Assembly (NCBI GenBank): GCA_910585955.1
Contig: CAJUGC010000001.1
Span: forward strand, 299,778 to 363,777
Reading direction: 5' to 3'
Source of the DNA: an uncultured Christensenella sp.
Lineage (GTDB): Bacteria > Bacillota > Clostridia > Christensenellales > Pumilibacteraceae
DNA: 64,000 bases
The notes beneath the pieces are model-generated. The model was not told the DNA's origin and did not search any database. It saw only the letters and a list, made by a program, of their open reading frames with translations. Each line of letters begins with the position of its first letter. The stretch's first letter is position 1. A program made the translations under genes and the position numbers. Of this stretch, positions 24,932 through 33,458 are shown in pieces.

Positions 24932-25795
24932 ATGAGCGGTTGCCGACTTTGTCCCGTCGAATGCGGTGCAAACAGAACGAAAACGCGCGGCGCGTGCGGT
25001 GCGGACGATAAGATCAGAATAGGTTATGCAGGCGCGCATTTCGGAGAAGAACCTCCGCTTGTCGGCAGTCGCGGAAGCGGAACGATCTTTTTTTCAGGGT
25101 GCTCTTTGAGGTGTGTTTTTTGCCAAAACGCCGCCATAAGCGCCGATTGCGGCGGCAAAATATATTCCGAAAGCGCGCTTAAAACAGCGATTTTGAACCT
25201 TTCCGAAACTTGCGAAAATGTAAATCTCGTGACGGCGGGACATATGCTCGATTTGATCTTACCCGTGCTCGAACGCGTGAAACCGAGGCTTACCGTGCCT
25301 GTGATTTACAACAGCGGCGGCTATGAAACCGTTGCTTCACTCAAACGCCTTAAGGGCATAGTGGACGTTTTTCTTCCGGATTACAAGTATTTTTCGCCGG
25401 AGATTGCCGAGCGCTATTCGGGACGCAAAGATTATCCCGAACTCGCGCGAAAGGCTATCGAAGAAATGGTAGAGCAGCAATCCGAAATATCTATAGACAA
25501 CGGTCTTATTCGGCGAGGCGTGTTAGTCCGCCACCTTGTGCTTCCCGGTTGCAGACAGGATTCGATTGCGGTGGTTCGCGACATTGCCGCACGGTGGAAA
25601 AACAATATTCTTGTCTCCGTTATGAGCCAATACACGCCGGAATTCAACCGATCGAGCTATTCGGAACTAAACCGAAGAATCACGTCGTTCGAATACGACA
25701 GCGTTTTGGCGGAAGCGGAAAGACTCGGACTCAACGGTTTCATGCAAGAAAAAGGAAGCGCTACAAGCGAGCTTACGCCCAAATGGAAATTATAG
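24932..25795 (+). CDS. PflX-like radical SAM Fe-S protein
   Basis: This 287-residue protein begins MSGCRLCPVECGANR, the cysteine-rich start of the PflX (COG1313) group. The radical SAM cluster motif is C57, C61, C64 (GCSLRCVFC). It resembles pyruvate formate-lyase activating enzymes, but its target is not known. GAGG lies about 9 nt before the ATG at 24932; an earlier in-frame ATG at 24899 lies in a hairpin. No glycyl-radical enzyme is in the window. Confidence 0.88.
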   Translation: MSGCRLCPVECGANRTKTRGACGADDKIRIGYAGAHFGEEPPLVGSRGSGTIFFSGCSLRCVFCQNAAISADCGGKIYSESALKTAILNLSETCENVNLVTAGHMLDLILPVLERVKPRLTVPVIYNSGGYETVASLKRLKGIVDVFLPDYKYFSPEIAERYSGRKDYPELARKAIEEMVEQQSEISIDNGLIRRGVLVRHLVLPGCRQDSIAVVRDIAARWKNNILVSVMSQYTPEFNRSSYSELNRRITSFEYDSVLAEAERLGLNGFMQEKGSATSELTPKWKL

Positions 25796-25823
25796 TCGCA
25801 TCATTAAAATAACGCGACTTTTT
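25794..25823 (+). terminator. Terminator of the PflX-like gene
   Basis: AGTCGC (25794-25799) and GCGACT (25814-25819) then TTTTT. The stem starts inside the stop codon. Confidence 0.7.
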
Positions 25824-26698
25824 GACTCCGCATGACGACGCCCTCCGCTTGAATATACAGAGGGCTGTTTGTTTCGCTTATAAGGAAATTCTCGAATATT
25901 GTTTCCAATTCAATAAAATAATCTTTTAAATAAAAATCGCTCGAACTATAATCAAACGACGCGATTTTTATTTGTTTTGTTCGAATAAATGATATTTCTT
26001 TCAATAATCCTGTTTTTTAGACTTAAATATCATCATATCACATCATAAAATCGGGAAATCTCACTATCGGTCGTACTCTTTCCCTGATTTTTCTATCCCC
26101 AATCAAAATAGATTGCATAATTTTGAACGATTAAATAGTATTTTGGCAATTAAGCTTTTCGGTGCGCTATTGGCTACCTTTACGATTGAATGTCATAAAA
26201 CATTCAGATCGTAAAAATACTATAAGCAAATACTAATGCAAATATTATATTGTTAATTTCATGTTTTATAAATAAATTATTTGCTTTTGAATATAGAATT
26301 AAATAATATATTTATTATTTTTATTTTCATTATTTGATTTTGCCGTATTTTGATAAATTTATAAATAAATATTTTGATTTCCGATTTGGTAAGATATTTT
26401 TCAACAATATGAGTGCTAAGGCTATAATTTTATAATAGTTAAGTTTTTAAACTGGCTACGCTTCTCAACACGGCTCATTTCTGTGTTTTATAATGAATCC
26501 GCCTCTCTGTTTTTTTTCTCTAACTTTTCGCATAACCAAACGTATTTTTATATATTATGTTTTGTAATATGCCGCGGAATTTCTTAGCGGATCCAAATCT
26601 ACTTTTTGAGAAACCTCGATTTTTCATGACTGATTTGCATTTTTTTGCGTTTTGCAAAATTTTTTGCGCAAATTTTTCTTTGCAAAGCATTTTCTCTT

Positions 26699-26959
26699 CT
26701 ATAGTATGATTTTTGCGCGCTTTGTTATTTTTTCATAACTTTCAAACATGATTTTGTCGCCTAATTCCTTTTTTATGGTATTTCTATCTTTTTCTTTTAC
26801 CTCCCACCAATCAGTCTCTTTCATAATAAAAACTTGTCTATATTTATTATTTCATATTAGTGATTTCTGCTTTTTTATTACCTTACGCTCTTCGCCATGA
26901 TAAAACATGCCTATTTCGTTTTTCAATCTTTAAACAAAATTTGTTTCTCTTTGCTGCGT
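26699..26959 (-). pseudogene. Possible remnant of a decayed gene
   Basis: In one minus-strand frame, protein-like segments are separated by stops: KNEIGMFYHGEERKVIKK, then a TGA, then KETDWWEVKEKDRNTIKK and a TAG at 26699. The last piece (ATG at 26824) is 41 codons and lacks a ribosome site. The composition is charged and helix-like, unlike random AT-rich translation. I do not recognise the family. Confidence 0.25.
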
Positions 26960-27575
26960 CATTCTTTTATATGCTTGTCAGCTCATATTTTTTAAGCAGA
27001 AGCGCTGTTCTCGATCTAAAAGCCGTTCTTGTATCGGCTTTTCCGAGCCGTGCTCCGCTCGTGTGCATAAATCGGCATCTAAATAAGCGCTTCCTCATAA
27101 TAAACCTACCAACCGTTATGTTCGCGACCCCAAACATCCATCTCAAGCTTATTCGGTAATCTCCATACCACATTTATTAGTGGTTTGAAAGGGAGCCGCC
27201 ATCAATCGCAATCGTTGTGTAATCATTTTTATTTGTAAATTGCTACTCCGGGAACAAAAGCTGATCCTACCCAAATCGTTGCAATCGAATGACTTTCTGA
27301 CAAATATAGTTTTCGCATAAGCACTAAAATAGTGTATATTAAATCATAAAATTGCACAGAATGACAATTTTTTTGGACAGGTTTCTTAAATCGGTTTCTG
27401 TCTGAACAGCGAATTTTATCAAATAATATTTGCGTTTAATTTATTCCGACTTTAAATTTGATAAATAATATTCTTTCGATCGTCCAGCGTTTAACACGAG
27501 TGTCCCTTGTGTCTGTTGCAATTACATGGAAGGTCTGTTGTTATAAGTGATAACGTTAATTATATTTTTTGCCAG

Positions 27576-27604
27576 AACAATATTACAATAAATGTAATAT
27601 TGTT
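27576..27604. repeat. Perfect 12-bp inverted repeat
   Basis: AACAATATTACA and TGTAATATTGTT are separated by 5 nt and followed by TTT. It could be an operator or a weak terminator; there is no adjacent gene to decide. Confidence 0.4.
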
Positions 27605-27790
27605 TTGGTTGATTTTTGTCCACTCTTCAGTTTTCCACGTCTGCACTATATATACAACCGTAATCTATCTGCAAATAATCATAATAAGATATACTGTAAA
27701 TTTGTCTTTACATGAGTACACTTTTATGTCCGTTATATTATACTTACAAGAAGCAGCAATATCGCTCGCAATATCATTATTTATTCAGTT

Positions 27791-27806
27791 TGTTTCACAT
27801 GAAGCA
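27791..27806. promoter_or_regulatory. parS-like site 1
   Basis: TGTTTCACATGAAGCA differs from the consensus TGTTTCACGTGAAACA at two positions. It is the weakest-placed of the four, about 670 nt from the end of parB. Confidence 0.5.
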
Positions 27807-28298
27807 GTAAACTCATAATAGTCTCATCTCATCAGACACTATACTCTTTCACATTGTCTTAAATCTCAGTCAACATCTTTTGTCACTTTGTATGCTGCAA
27901 TTTATATTCATAAATAGTTGCAATATCATAGCAAGAAAATTTGCCTCTTTTAAAAACTTTTTATAAATATGAATATTAACTGTTAGATTTTTTTGTAAAC
28001 TGTCTTAAAATAATTCCGCCGATATTCCTATCATATAATCTCAAGACATTTATAAATATTTTCATACTATTAAATAAATATTTATATTTTACTTGTTTCT
28101 CATAAACCCGTTTGTAATTACCTAACTCTGTTTTTAAACAGTGATTTATTAAATAAATACCAACTTTAACTTACTGATATTACATACTATTCATGATTGT
28201 TTTTATAAACATTGCGTTTATAAAAATTCTTATTTGCAATACAAATCACCATGTAAATTCAATATTTATATAAACACATTAAAATATAAATTCATGCT

Positions 28299-28314
28299 TG
28301 TTTCACATGAAACA
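28299..28314. promoter_or_regulatory. parS-like site 2
   Basis: TGTTTCACATGAAACA differs from the parS consensus only at one central base. The arms extend as TTGTTTCA/TGAAACAA. Confidence 0.75.
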
Positions 28315-28402
28315 AATACAGGCTAAATGCTATTGTTTTGTTACTATTTTTATTAGGCGCAAAGCTTTTTATTTAATATTTGCCTTAGTCAAGGCATCAA
28401 AA

Positions 28403-28418
28403 TGTTTCATGTGAAACT
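28403..28418. promoter_or_regulatory. parS-like site 3
   Basis: TGTTTCATGTGAAACT, two differences from consensus, directly beside the parB terminator. Confidence 0.6.
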
Positions 28419-28419
28419 A

Positions 28420-28452
28420 AAAAAGCGACTGTGATTATCAAAGTCGCTTTTA
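28420..28452 (-). terminator. parB terminator
   Basis: AAAAGCGACT and AGTCGCTTTT form a 10-bp stem. Read on the minus strand it ends in a T run. Confidence 0.8.
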
Positions 28453-28476
28453 ATCTATTTTCCTGTTATTTTAGTT

Positions 28477-29400
28477 CTAATCTTCGTTTTCTTGTTCCAT
28501 TCGAGCTTGCGCTTGAGCTTTCTGGACGGTTTCAACAATTTCGACAATTCTGTCAAGATCATCTCTTGAATAGTAGTCTATATATATACGTCCTTTATTA
28601 TCATTGCCGAGAGCGGTTACTTTCGTAGCAAAAGTACGTTGCATTCTTGAAACAAGATCTTTAAGCTCCAGACTCTGCTCAACAGGTTTTTTCGGTGGCT
28701 TTGGCGACAGATAGTTTTTAACCATCTTTTCAAAATCGCGCACCGTAACTTTATTATCAACGCCGTTCTTTGCCAAAGCGTACTGTGCTTCTGGATCTTC
28801 CACAACAACAAGACACCTTGCATGACCTGCCGAAAGCTTACCTTTTTCAATAAGTTCAATAACAGGTTGGGACAACGCAAGCAATCTCAATGTATTTGCA
28901 ATTGCCGGACGGCTTTTGCCTATACGATCGGCAACTTCTTCTTGCGTATAGTTATATTCGTCCATAAGCTGCTTAATAGCGTTTGCAGTTTCTATCGGAT
29001 TAAGATCTTCACGCTGCAAGTTTTCGATAAGAGAAATCTCTTTAACTTGCTGCGGCGTATAATCACGAATGATAGCAGGTATAGTTCTAAGTCCGGCCTT
29101 TTTGGACGCACGATATCTTCGTTCACCCGCTATTATCATATATCGTTCGCCTGTGCGAACCAGGATAATGGGGGAGATAACTCCGTGTATGCGAATGCTG
29201 TTTACAAGCTCGCTCATAGCCATCTCATCAAAAACCTTACGCGGCTGATTTACATTAGGATCAATCAACGAAAGCTGTATTTCGACCGATGAGCCATTGT
29301 TTTCTTTTTTCTCTTCTTCTTTAAAAGCTCCCTCGTATTCCTCTTCAGAACCGGAAATGAGCGCGCTCAGACCTTTGCCGAGACCCTTTTTCAATGCCAT
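28477..29400 (-). CDS. parB: Chromosome-partitioning protein ParB
   Basis: This 307-residue ParB/Spo0J binds parS, spreads as a CTP-dependent clamp and loads condensin. The N-terminus MALKKGLGKGLSALI is the ParA-interaction region. GERRYRASKKAG is the conserved CTP-binding box, and a helix-turn-helix follows (TQEEVADRIGKSRPAIAN). AAGGAG precedes the ATG. parA, normally next to parB, is not in the window. Four parS-like sites flank the gene, one of them in its own 5' leader. Confidence 0.96.
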   Translation of the reverse strand: MALKKGLGKGLSALISGSEEEYEGAFKEEEKKENNGSSVEIQLSLIDPNVNQPRKVFDEMAMSELVNSIRIHGVISPIILVRTGERYMIIAGERRYRASKKAGLRTIPAIIRDYTPQQVKEISLIENLQREDLNPIETANAIKQLMDEYNYTQEEVADRIGKSRPAIANTLRLLALSQPVIELIEKGKLSAGHARCLVVVEDPEAQYALAKNGVDNKVTVRDFEKMVKNYLSPKPPKKPVEQSLELKDLVSRMQRTFATKVTALGNDNKGRIYIDYYSRDDLDRIVEIVETVQKAQAQARMEQENED

Positions 29401-29435
29401 AATATACTCCTTACAAACCTTTATTTGCCTTTTGT

Positions 29436-29451
29436 CGTTTCACATGAAACA
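29436..29451. promoter_or_regulatory. parS-like site 4, in the parB leader
   Basis: CGTTTCACATGAAACA, two differences from consensus, between the parB promoter and start codon. ParB binding here could repress its own gene. Confidence 0.65.
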
Positions 29452-29490
29452 CATTTTGTCGAAATGTGTGACGCTATAGTTACTATCTAT

Positions 29491-29519
29491 AGTATACTAT
29501 ATTTAAGTAGAAAGGTCAA
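29491..29519 (-). promoter_or_regulatory. parB promoter
   Basis: On the minus strand, TTGACC (29514-29519), 17 bp, TATACT (29491-29496). Confidence 0.65.
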
Positions 29520-29735
29520 ATTTTTTTGATATAAGAATTGTATTTAAAAGAGAATATTTTAACAAATTATTTGTTTATAAAAAACTAAGGCTTGTCTTTT
29601 ATTACAATTTTCGATTAAATATATGCTTATATTATGATATAATAATAATTCATATATATGTTAACCGTCAAACTGCATGATTACAAATATAATTGCCTTT
29701 ATCTTTATTTTTTCATAAATGTCATATTTTACATT

Positions 29736-29766
29736 ATAAAAAACCGTGACAATATTTTGCCACGGC
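29736..29766 (-). terminator. Terminator of the small membrane protein gene
   Basis: On the minus strand, CCGTGGC and GTCACGG stem arms are followed by TTTTTT. Confidence 0.7.
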
Positions 29767-29791
29767 TTTCTATATTTCATTTTATTTGATA

Positions 29792-30091
29792 TTACAGTCC
29801 GATTGCTGGAAGTCCGCCCATATTGATGTTGGGAATATATTGTGCCACAACACAGAATATAAGGAACGCCGTAATCACAAGAAAAACAATACGAACGAGT
29901 ATGTTCTCGCTCCAACCCCACGCATTGTACAACAACACAAGATAGGTCAGACACAAAATCACATTCTTTGCTATACCTATACCGAAAGAAAGTTCGGGAC
30001 TTACCTGCGTCACAATGAAGTAAATAAGCCAAACAACGGCAAGAGCTATGAGTACCAGCGCCGAAATAGGTTTGTCGATTTCTTTTTTCAT
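29792..30091 (-). CDS. Small three-helix membrane protein
   Basis: This 99-residue protein has three hydrophobic helices (about residues 9-29, 36-56 and 66-85) and a short N-terminal KKEIDKP segment. GGAGG 7 nt before the ATG at 30091 sets the start. Function unknown; no family recognised. It is a single-gene unit between parB and the tRNA genes. Confidence 0.75.
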   Translation of the reverse strand: MKKEIDKPISALVLIALAVVWLIYFIVTQVSPELSFGIGIAKNVILCLTYLVLLYNAWGWSENILVRIVFLVITAFLIFCVVAQYIPNINMGGLPAIGL

Positions 30092-30243
30092 ATTTTTGCC
30101 TCCGATTTTATTTATATTTCGATTATAACTACCGAAGATTAAAAAGAAACACAAATGAGATTAAAATCATATTAGAATTTATATGATCTCCTTTTTCAAC
30201 AATTCCCCGTTTTCAGAAAAAATAAAATACGACCTCCATTTCA

Positions 30244-30272
30244 TTGACAAAATCATAAATTTGTTATATAAT
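30244..30272 (+). promoter_or_regulatory. tRNA-Pro promoter
   Basis: TTGACA (30244-30249), 17 bp, TATAAT (30267-30272): perfect consensus, 18 nt before the first tRNA. Confidence 0.8.
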
Positions 30273-30290
30273 TCATAAGCATGATAATAT

Positions 30291-30367
30291 CGAGGTGTGG
30301 CTCAGCTTGGTAGAGCACTGTGTTAGGGACGCAGGGGTCGCAAGTTCAAATCTTGTCACCTCGACCA
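30291..30367 (+). tRNA. tRNA-Pro, anticodon AGG
   Basis: This 77-nt cloverleaf has acceptor arms CGAGGTG/CACCTCG with the C1-G72 pair of bacterial tRNA-Pro, discriminator A and an encoded CCA (30365-30367). The anticodon stem CTGTG/CGCAG has one G-U pair. The loop TTAGGGA gives anticodon AGG (30325-30327), which reads CCU and would need A34-to-inosine editing to read more. A34 in tRNA-Pro is uncommon in bacteria. It is nearly identical to the next tRNA. Confidence 0.9.
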
Positions 30368-30442
30368 CTATTGACGAATAGTAAGAACATTCCGAACTTC
30401 GTTGCTTACAAATGCCGCTCTTATAAAGCGGCTTAATATTTT

Positions 30443-30519
30443 CGAGGTGTGGCTCAGTTTGGTAGAGCGCTGCGTTCGGGACGCAGAGGTCGCAAGTTCA
30501 AGTCTTGTCACCTCGACCA
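30443..30519 (+). tRNA. tRNA-Pro, anticodon CGG
   Basis: This 77-nt cloverleaf has the same arms as the preceding tRNA, anticodon stem CTGCG/CGCAG and loop TTCGGGA (anticodon CGG, 30477-30479), with encoded CCA. It reads CCG. The two genes differ at only a handful of positions, so one is probably a tandem duplicate. Confidence 0.93.
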
Positions 30520-30611
30520 TAAAGAGAAGTCTTATAATGATTTCTCTTTATTTATTAAATCATAACACTATGTCTGTGTTTGTTTTCTTTCTAAGATTGC
30601 TTTGTCCAAAG

Positions 30612-30646
30612 CACCGAAACATAATTTCCGGTGTTTTTTCTTTTTT
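30612..30646 (+). terminator. Terminator of the tRNA operon
   Basis: CACCG (30612-30616) and CGGTG (30629-30633), with A/T pairs inside and one bulge, followed by a long T run. The rest of 30520-30844 shows no gene. Confidence 0.75.
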
Positions 30647-30844
30647 ACAAGTTTACTTAAATAGTAAATTGTATTTTTGGACATTTTATCAAATAAACTT
30701 ATAATTAGCAATAAACTGCAAAAGGTTCATGTAAATATACCGTTATTCATAATCATATAAATCTATATATTGGAATCCTTAGACTAAATATAAGTCATTC
30801 CGACTTCGATATATAAGTTTTAATCAAAATCATATCCTCGAAGG

Positions 30845-30874
30845 TTGACTACTTCCACATGAATATGATAAACT
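30845..30874 (+). promoter_or_regulatory. Promoter of the FprA-type gene
   Basis: TTGACT (30845-30850), 18 bp, TAAACT (30869-30874), 28 nt before the coding start. Confidence 0.5.
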
Positions 30875-30902
30875 AAACTCGTTAATAATACGGAGGACAC
30901 TT

Positions 30903-32090
30903 ATGAAACGACATCTTTTTGAAAACGTATATTATGTGGGAGCTTGCGACAAGACTAAAGCTTTGTTTGAAAATCTTTTTCCCATTCCTGATGGAATGAG
31001 ATATAATTCTTATATAATAAAAGATGAAAAAAACGCTCTTCTTGACACGGCGGATATTTCTATCCGAAATGAGTTTATAAATAATGTAGCCGACACATTA
31101 CAAGGATCAAAACTCGATTATCTTGTTGTACATCATGCCGAACCCGATCATAGCTCTATCATAAGCGAAATTTTAGAGTTACACGCCGAAACTACGCTTG
31201 TAACAAGCGCCATGGCTTTAAAATTTATAAATCAATTTTGCGGAAAAGATTATTCTTCACGCACAAAAGTCATAAAAGAAGGCGACTTGTTGGATCTCGG
31301 AAAACACTCTCTTAAATTCATCGCAGCCCCTCTTGTTCATTGGCCGGAAGTAATGGTTTCATACGACGAACATATAAAGACCCTTTTCAGCGCAGACGCT
31401 TTCGGCTCTTTCGGCTCGAGCGAAGGTAATATTTTGATTTCGTCGCTTGAAAATATTGAAGCTTGGACTGATGAAGCAAGACGTTATTATACTAATATCG
31501 TAGGAAGATTCGGTACGAATACGACATCGCTTTTAAGGAAAGCTTCATCTCTTAAGATAGAAAAAATATGTCCTCTTCACGGTCTCATATTCGATAAACA
31601 TTGTGATTTTGCTTTGGAAAAATATACGAAATGGGCGACTTATACTGCGGAAAACGATTCAGTACTTATAGTTTACGGATCTATGTACGGTCATACTAAA
31701 TCCGCCGCCGATATTCTGGCTGCTATGCTTTCGAAGCGCGGAAAAAATTCCAAAGTCGTTGATATTTCTTACACCGATTTCAGCTATATCATAGCGGATT
31801 GCTTTAAATTCAAAAACTTCGTCTTTGCCTGTCCGACTTACTATAATACAATGTATCCCAAAATGGAACAGTTCTTCTCTTCTCTGAAAAAACTCAATCT
31901 CTCATCGAGACGAATAGGATTTATCGAAAACGGAACATGGGCGCCGAGTACTGTAAAACTCATGAAAGACACTCTTTTGCCTATGACGGCAGATATAGAT
32001 TTACCGTCGGTCTCTTTAAAATCAACAATCGATTCAACTTCTCTTCAGCAACTCGAAGAACTTGCAGATGCTCTTTGTAAGAAAAATTGA
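30903..32090 (+). CDS. fprA: FprA-type flavodiiron protein (A-type flavoprotein)
   Basis: This 395-residue enzyme reduces O2 to water, or NO to N2O, in anaerobes. The N-terminal beta-lactamase-like domain carries the diiron ligands H78-x-E80-x-D82-H83, and further ligands lie in APLVHWPE, FSADAF and CPLHG. The C-terminal flavodoxin domain starts at about residue 253 (VYGSMYGHTKSA, the FMN loop). There is no rubredoxin domain. GGAGG precedes the ATG. It suggests an anaerobe with oxygen defence. Codon use is AT-rich like the surrounding block. Confidence 0.95.
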   Translation: MKRHLFENVYYVGACDKTKALFENLFPIPDGMRYNSYIIKDEKNALLDTADISIRNEFINNVADTLQGSKLDYLVVHHAEPDHSSIISEILELHAETTLVTSAMALKFINQFCGKDYSSRTKVIKEGDLLDLGKHSLKFIAAPLVHWPEVMVSYDEHIKTLFSADAFGSFGSSEGNILISSLENIEAWTDEARRYYTNIVGRFGTNTTSLLRKASSLKIEKICPLHGLIFDKHCDFALEKYTKWATYTAENDSVLIVYGSMYGHTKSAADILAAMLSKRGKNSKVVDISYTDFSYIIADCFKFKNFVFACPTYYNTMYPKMEQFFSSLKKLNLSSRRIGFIENGTWAPSTVKLMKDTLLPMTADIDLPSVSLKSTIDSTSLQQLEELADALCKKN

Positions 32091-32135
32091 GTCAAAAATT
32101 TAACACGTTTCATAATATAAGTAACAGACGTTTGC

Positions 32136-32164
32136 TTGACAAAAATAAAATTTTAAGTTAAAAT
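32136..32164 (+). promoter_or_regulatory. Promoter of a short terminated RNA
   Basis: TTGACA (32136-32141), 17 bp, TAAAAT (32159-32164). Confidence 0.65.
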
Positions 32165-32170
32165 ATTCTC

Positions 32171-32261
32171 GAAAACTGAACAGACTTTAAAAAAAGTCGG
32201 GCTTTAAAAAGCAGCGAATTTTCGCAGGACAGTCGAACGTACCTGCGAAAATTTTGTTTTT
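32171..32261 (+). ncRNA. Candidate small RNA or attenuated leader upstream of the CDF gene
   Basis: Between the promoter at 32136 and a strong terminator (AATTTTCGCAGG 32217-32228, CCTGCGAAAATT 32242-32253, then T-rich) lies about 90 nt with no frame. Two small hairpins precede the terminator: GACTTT/AAAGTC and GCTTT/AAAGC. It starts 215 nt before the CDF coding start, so it could be a free small RNA or a metal-responsive leader. I do not recognise a known riboswitch core. Downstream to 32475 is very AT-rich and shows nothing else. Confidence 0.5.
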
Positions 32262-32475
32262 ATAGACAAAAAAATACTATTTTTGAGGTTTTTTAATCAA
32301 AATAAAGTTAGTTATATAGCAATAAAATACTAAAATTTTAACAAATTATTTATAAAATTATTGTACTTTTTTAAGTTTTTGTTTATCAAAAACGATCAAA
32401 AAATCAATATTTACAGTAAGATCAAAGTATAAATTATGTTTCGGTAAATCAAAAAATCAGAGGCAAACAGTAAAA

Positions 32476-33444
32476 ATGAAAAATAAAAAATCGAGCAATC
32501 AAGAAAATCTCTTCTCTTCGGAAGAAACCGAAAATAAGGAAAGTGAATATAATAATCACTCTTCTCATACAAAAACAGCGTTTATAATTTGTATAGTCAG
32601 TATAATTGTAAACGCGGCTCTTACCGCTTTTAAAATCGTCGCAGGTATTTTAGGAAATTCTTTCGCCATGATATCGGATGCCATTCATTCCGCTTCCGAC
32701 GTTCTTTCTACATTGATAGTAATGATAGGAGTAAAAGCGGCTTCTAAAAAAGCCGACGTCACACATCCTTACGGACACGAACGCTTCGAATGCGTGGCGG
32801 CTATAATCCTTGCTGTCATGCTTGGAGTAACGGGAGGAATCATAGGTAAAAACGGAATCACCAGAATCATAGACGGCAGTTACGAAAATGTATCTATCCC
32901 TACATACCTTGCTCTATCCGCGGCAATAGTTTCTATAGTCACGAAAGAAGCTATGTTTCATGTCACAAATCATTACGCTAAAAAGATAAATTCGGGCGCT
33001 CTAAAAGCCGACGCTTGGCATCATAGAAGCGACGCTCTTTCGAGTATCGGAAGTTTTTTAGGAATTTTGTTTGCCATTATCGGTTTTCCTATTATGGACT
33101 CTATTGCCGAAATAGCCATAAGTCTCCTCATAATAAAGGCCGCTGTTTCTGTTTTTAAGGAAAGTATAGATAAAATGACAGACTCTTCCTGCGACAGACT
33201 CACCGAAAGACAAATAAAAGAACTTATAATTTCTCTCGACGGTGTTTTGGGACTCGACCTTGTAAAAACGAGAAAATTCGGCGACCGCCTTTATGTCGAA
33301 GTAGAAATTTCAGCCGACGGAGATCTTACTCTTTACGAAGCTCATAAAATAGCCGACTGTGTTCACGACGAAATAGAGCTACGCTTTCCTCAGGTAAAAC
33401 ACTGTACTGTTCATACCAATCCAAAAAAGGTAAACAAAAAATAA
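32476..33444 (+). CDS. Cation diffusion facilitator (CDF) metal transporter
   Basis: This 322-residue protein exports divalent metal ions by proton exchange. A charged N-terminal tail (about 1-33) precedes six membrane helices. The metal-site motifs are ISDAIHSASD in helix 2 and HHRSDALSS in helix 5. The C-terminal cytoplasmic domain (about 240-315) ends with KHCTVHTNP. The MamB/FieF-like pattern suggests Mn, Fe or Zn; the metal cannot be decided. The start ATG has only a weak AGAGG upstream. Confidence 0.93.
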   Translation: MKNKKSSNQENLFSSEETENKESEYNNHSSHTKTAFIICIVSIIVNAALTAFKIVAGILGNSFAMISDAIHSASDVLSTLIVMIGVKAASKKADVTHPYGHERFECVAAIILAVMLGVTGGIIGKNGITRIIDGSYENVSIPTYLALSAAIVSIVTKEAMFHVTNHYAKKINSGALKADAWHHRSDALSSIGSFLGILFAIIGFPIMDSIAEIAISLLIIKAAVSVFKESIDKMTDSSCDRLTERQIKELIISLDGVLGLDLVKTRKFGDRLYVEVEISADGDLTLYEAHKIADCVHDEIELRFPQVKHCTVHTNPKKVNKK

Positions 33445-33458
33445 ATATAACTTTCTAT

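Larger units (their letters stand above)
25824..28476. other. AT-rich region of about 2.6 kb without an intact gene
   Basis: No convincing intact gene is present. The sequence is far richer in A/T than the genes to its left. It holds three parS-like sites (27791, 28299, 28403), a hairpin TTTACGAT/ATCGTAAA with inner GAATG/CATTC (26179-26215), and a perfect 12-bp inverted repeat (27576-27604). A broken minus-strand frame (26699-26959) and a 66-codon minus frame at 25804-26004 (ending AEGVVMRSQKVALF) may be gene remnants. Some of it may help origin-region segregation. Confidence 0.5.

Noticed and set aside
26860..27159. 99-codon plus-strand frame in the AT-rich region
   Set aside because: No ribosome site, low-complexity hydrophobic product, and overlap with a more protein-like broken frame on the other strand.
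27620..27640. DnaA-box-like TTTTCCACG in the gene-free AT-rich region
   Set aside because: Single weak match; the clustered strong boxes at 34451-34481 are far better.
27507..27818. 103-codon plus-strand frame
   Set aside because: Ile/Val/Tyr-rich translation expected from AT-rich non-coding DNA; it contains a parS-like site and an inverted repeat, and no ribosome site.
32171..32261. NiCo (czcD) or mini-ykkC riboswitch before the CDF gene
   Set aside because: The conserved core sequences of these riboswitches could not be found; only simple hairpins are seen.
32954..32969. parS-like string TGTTTCATGTCACAAA
   Set aside because: Inside the CDF coding sequence with three mismatches in one arm; probably chance.
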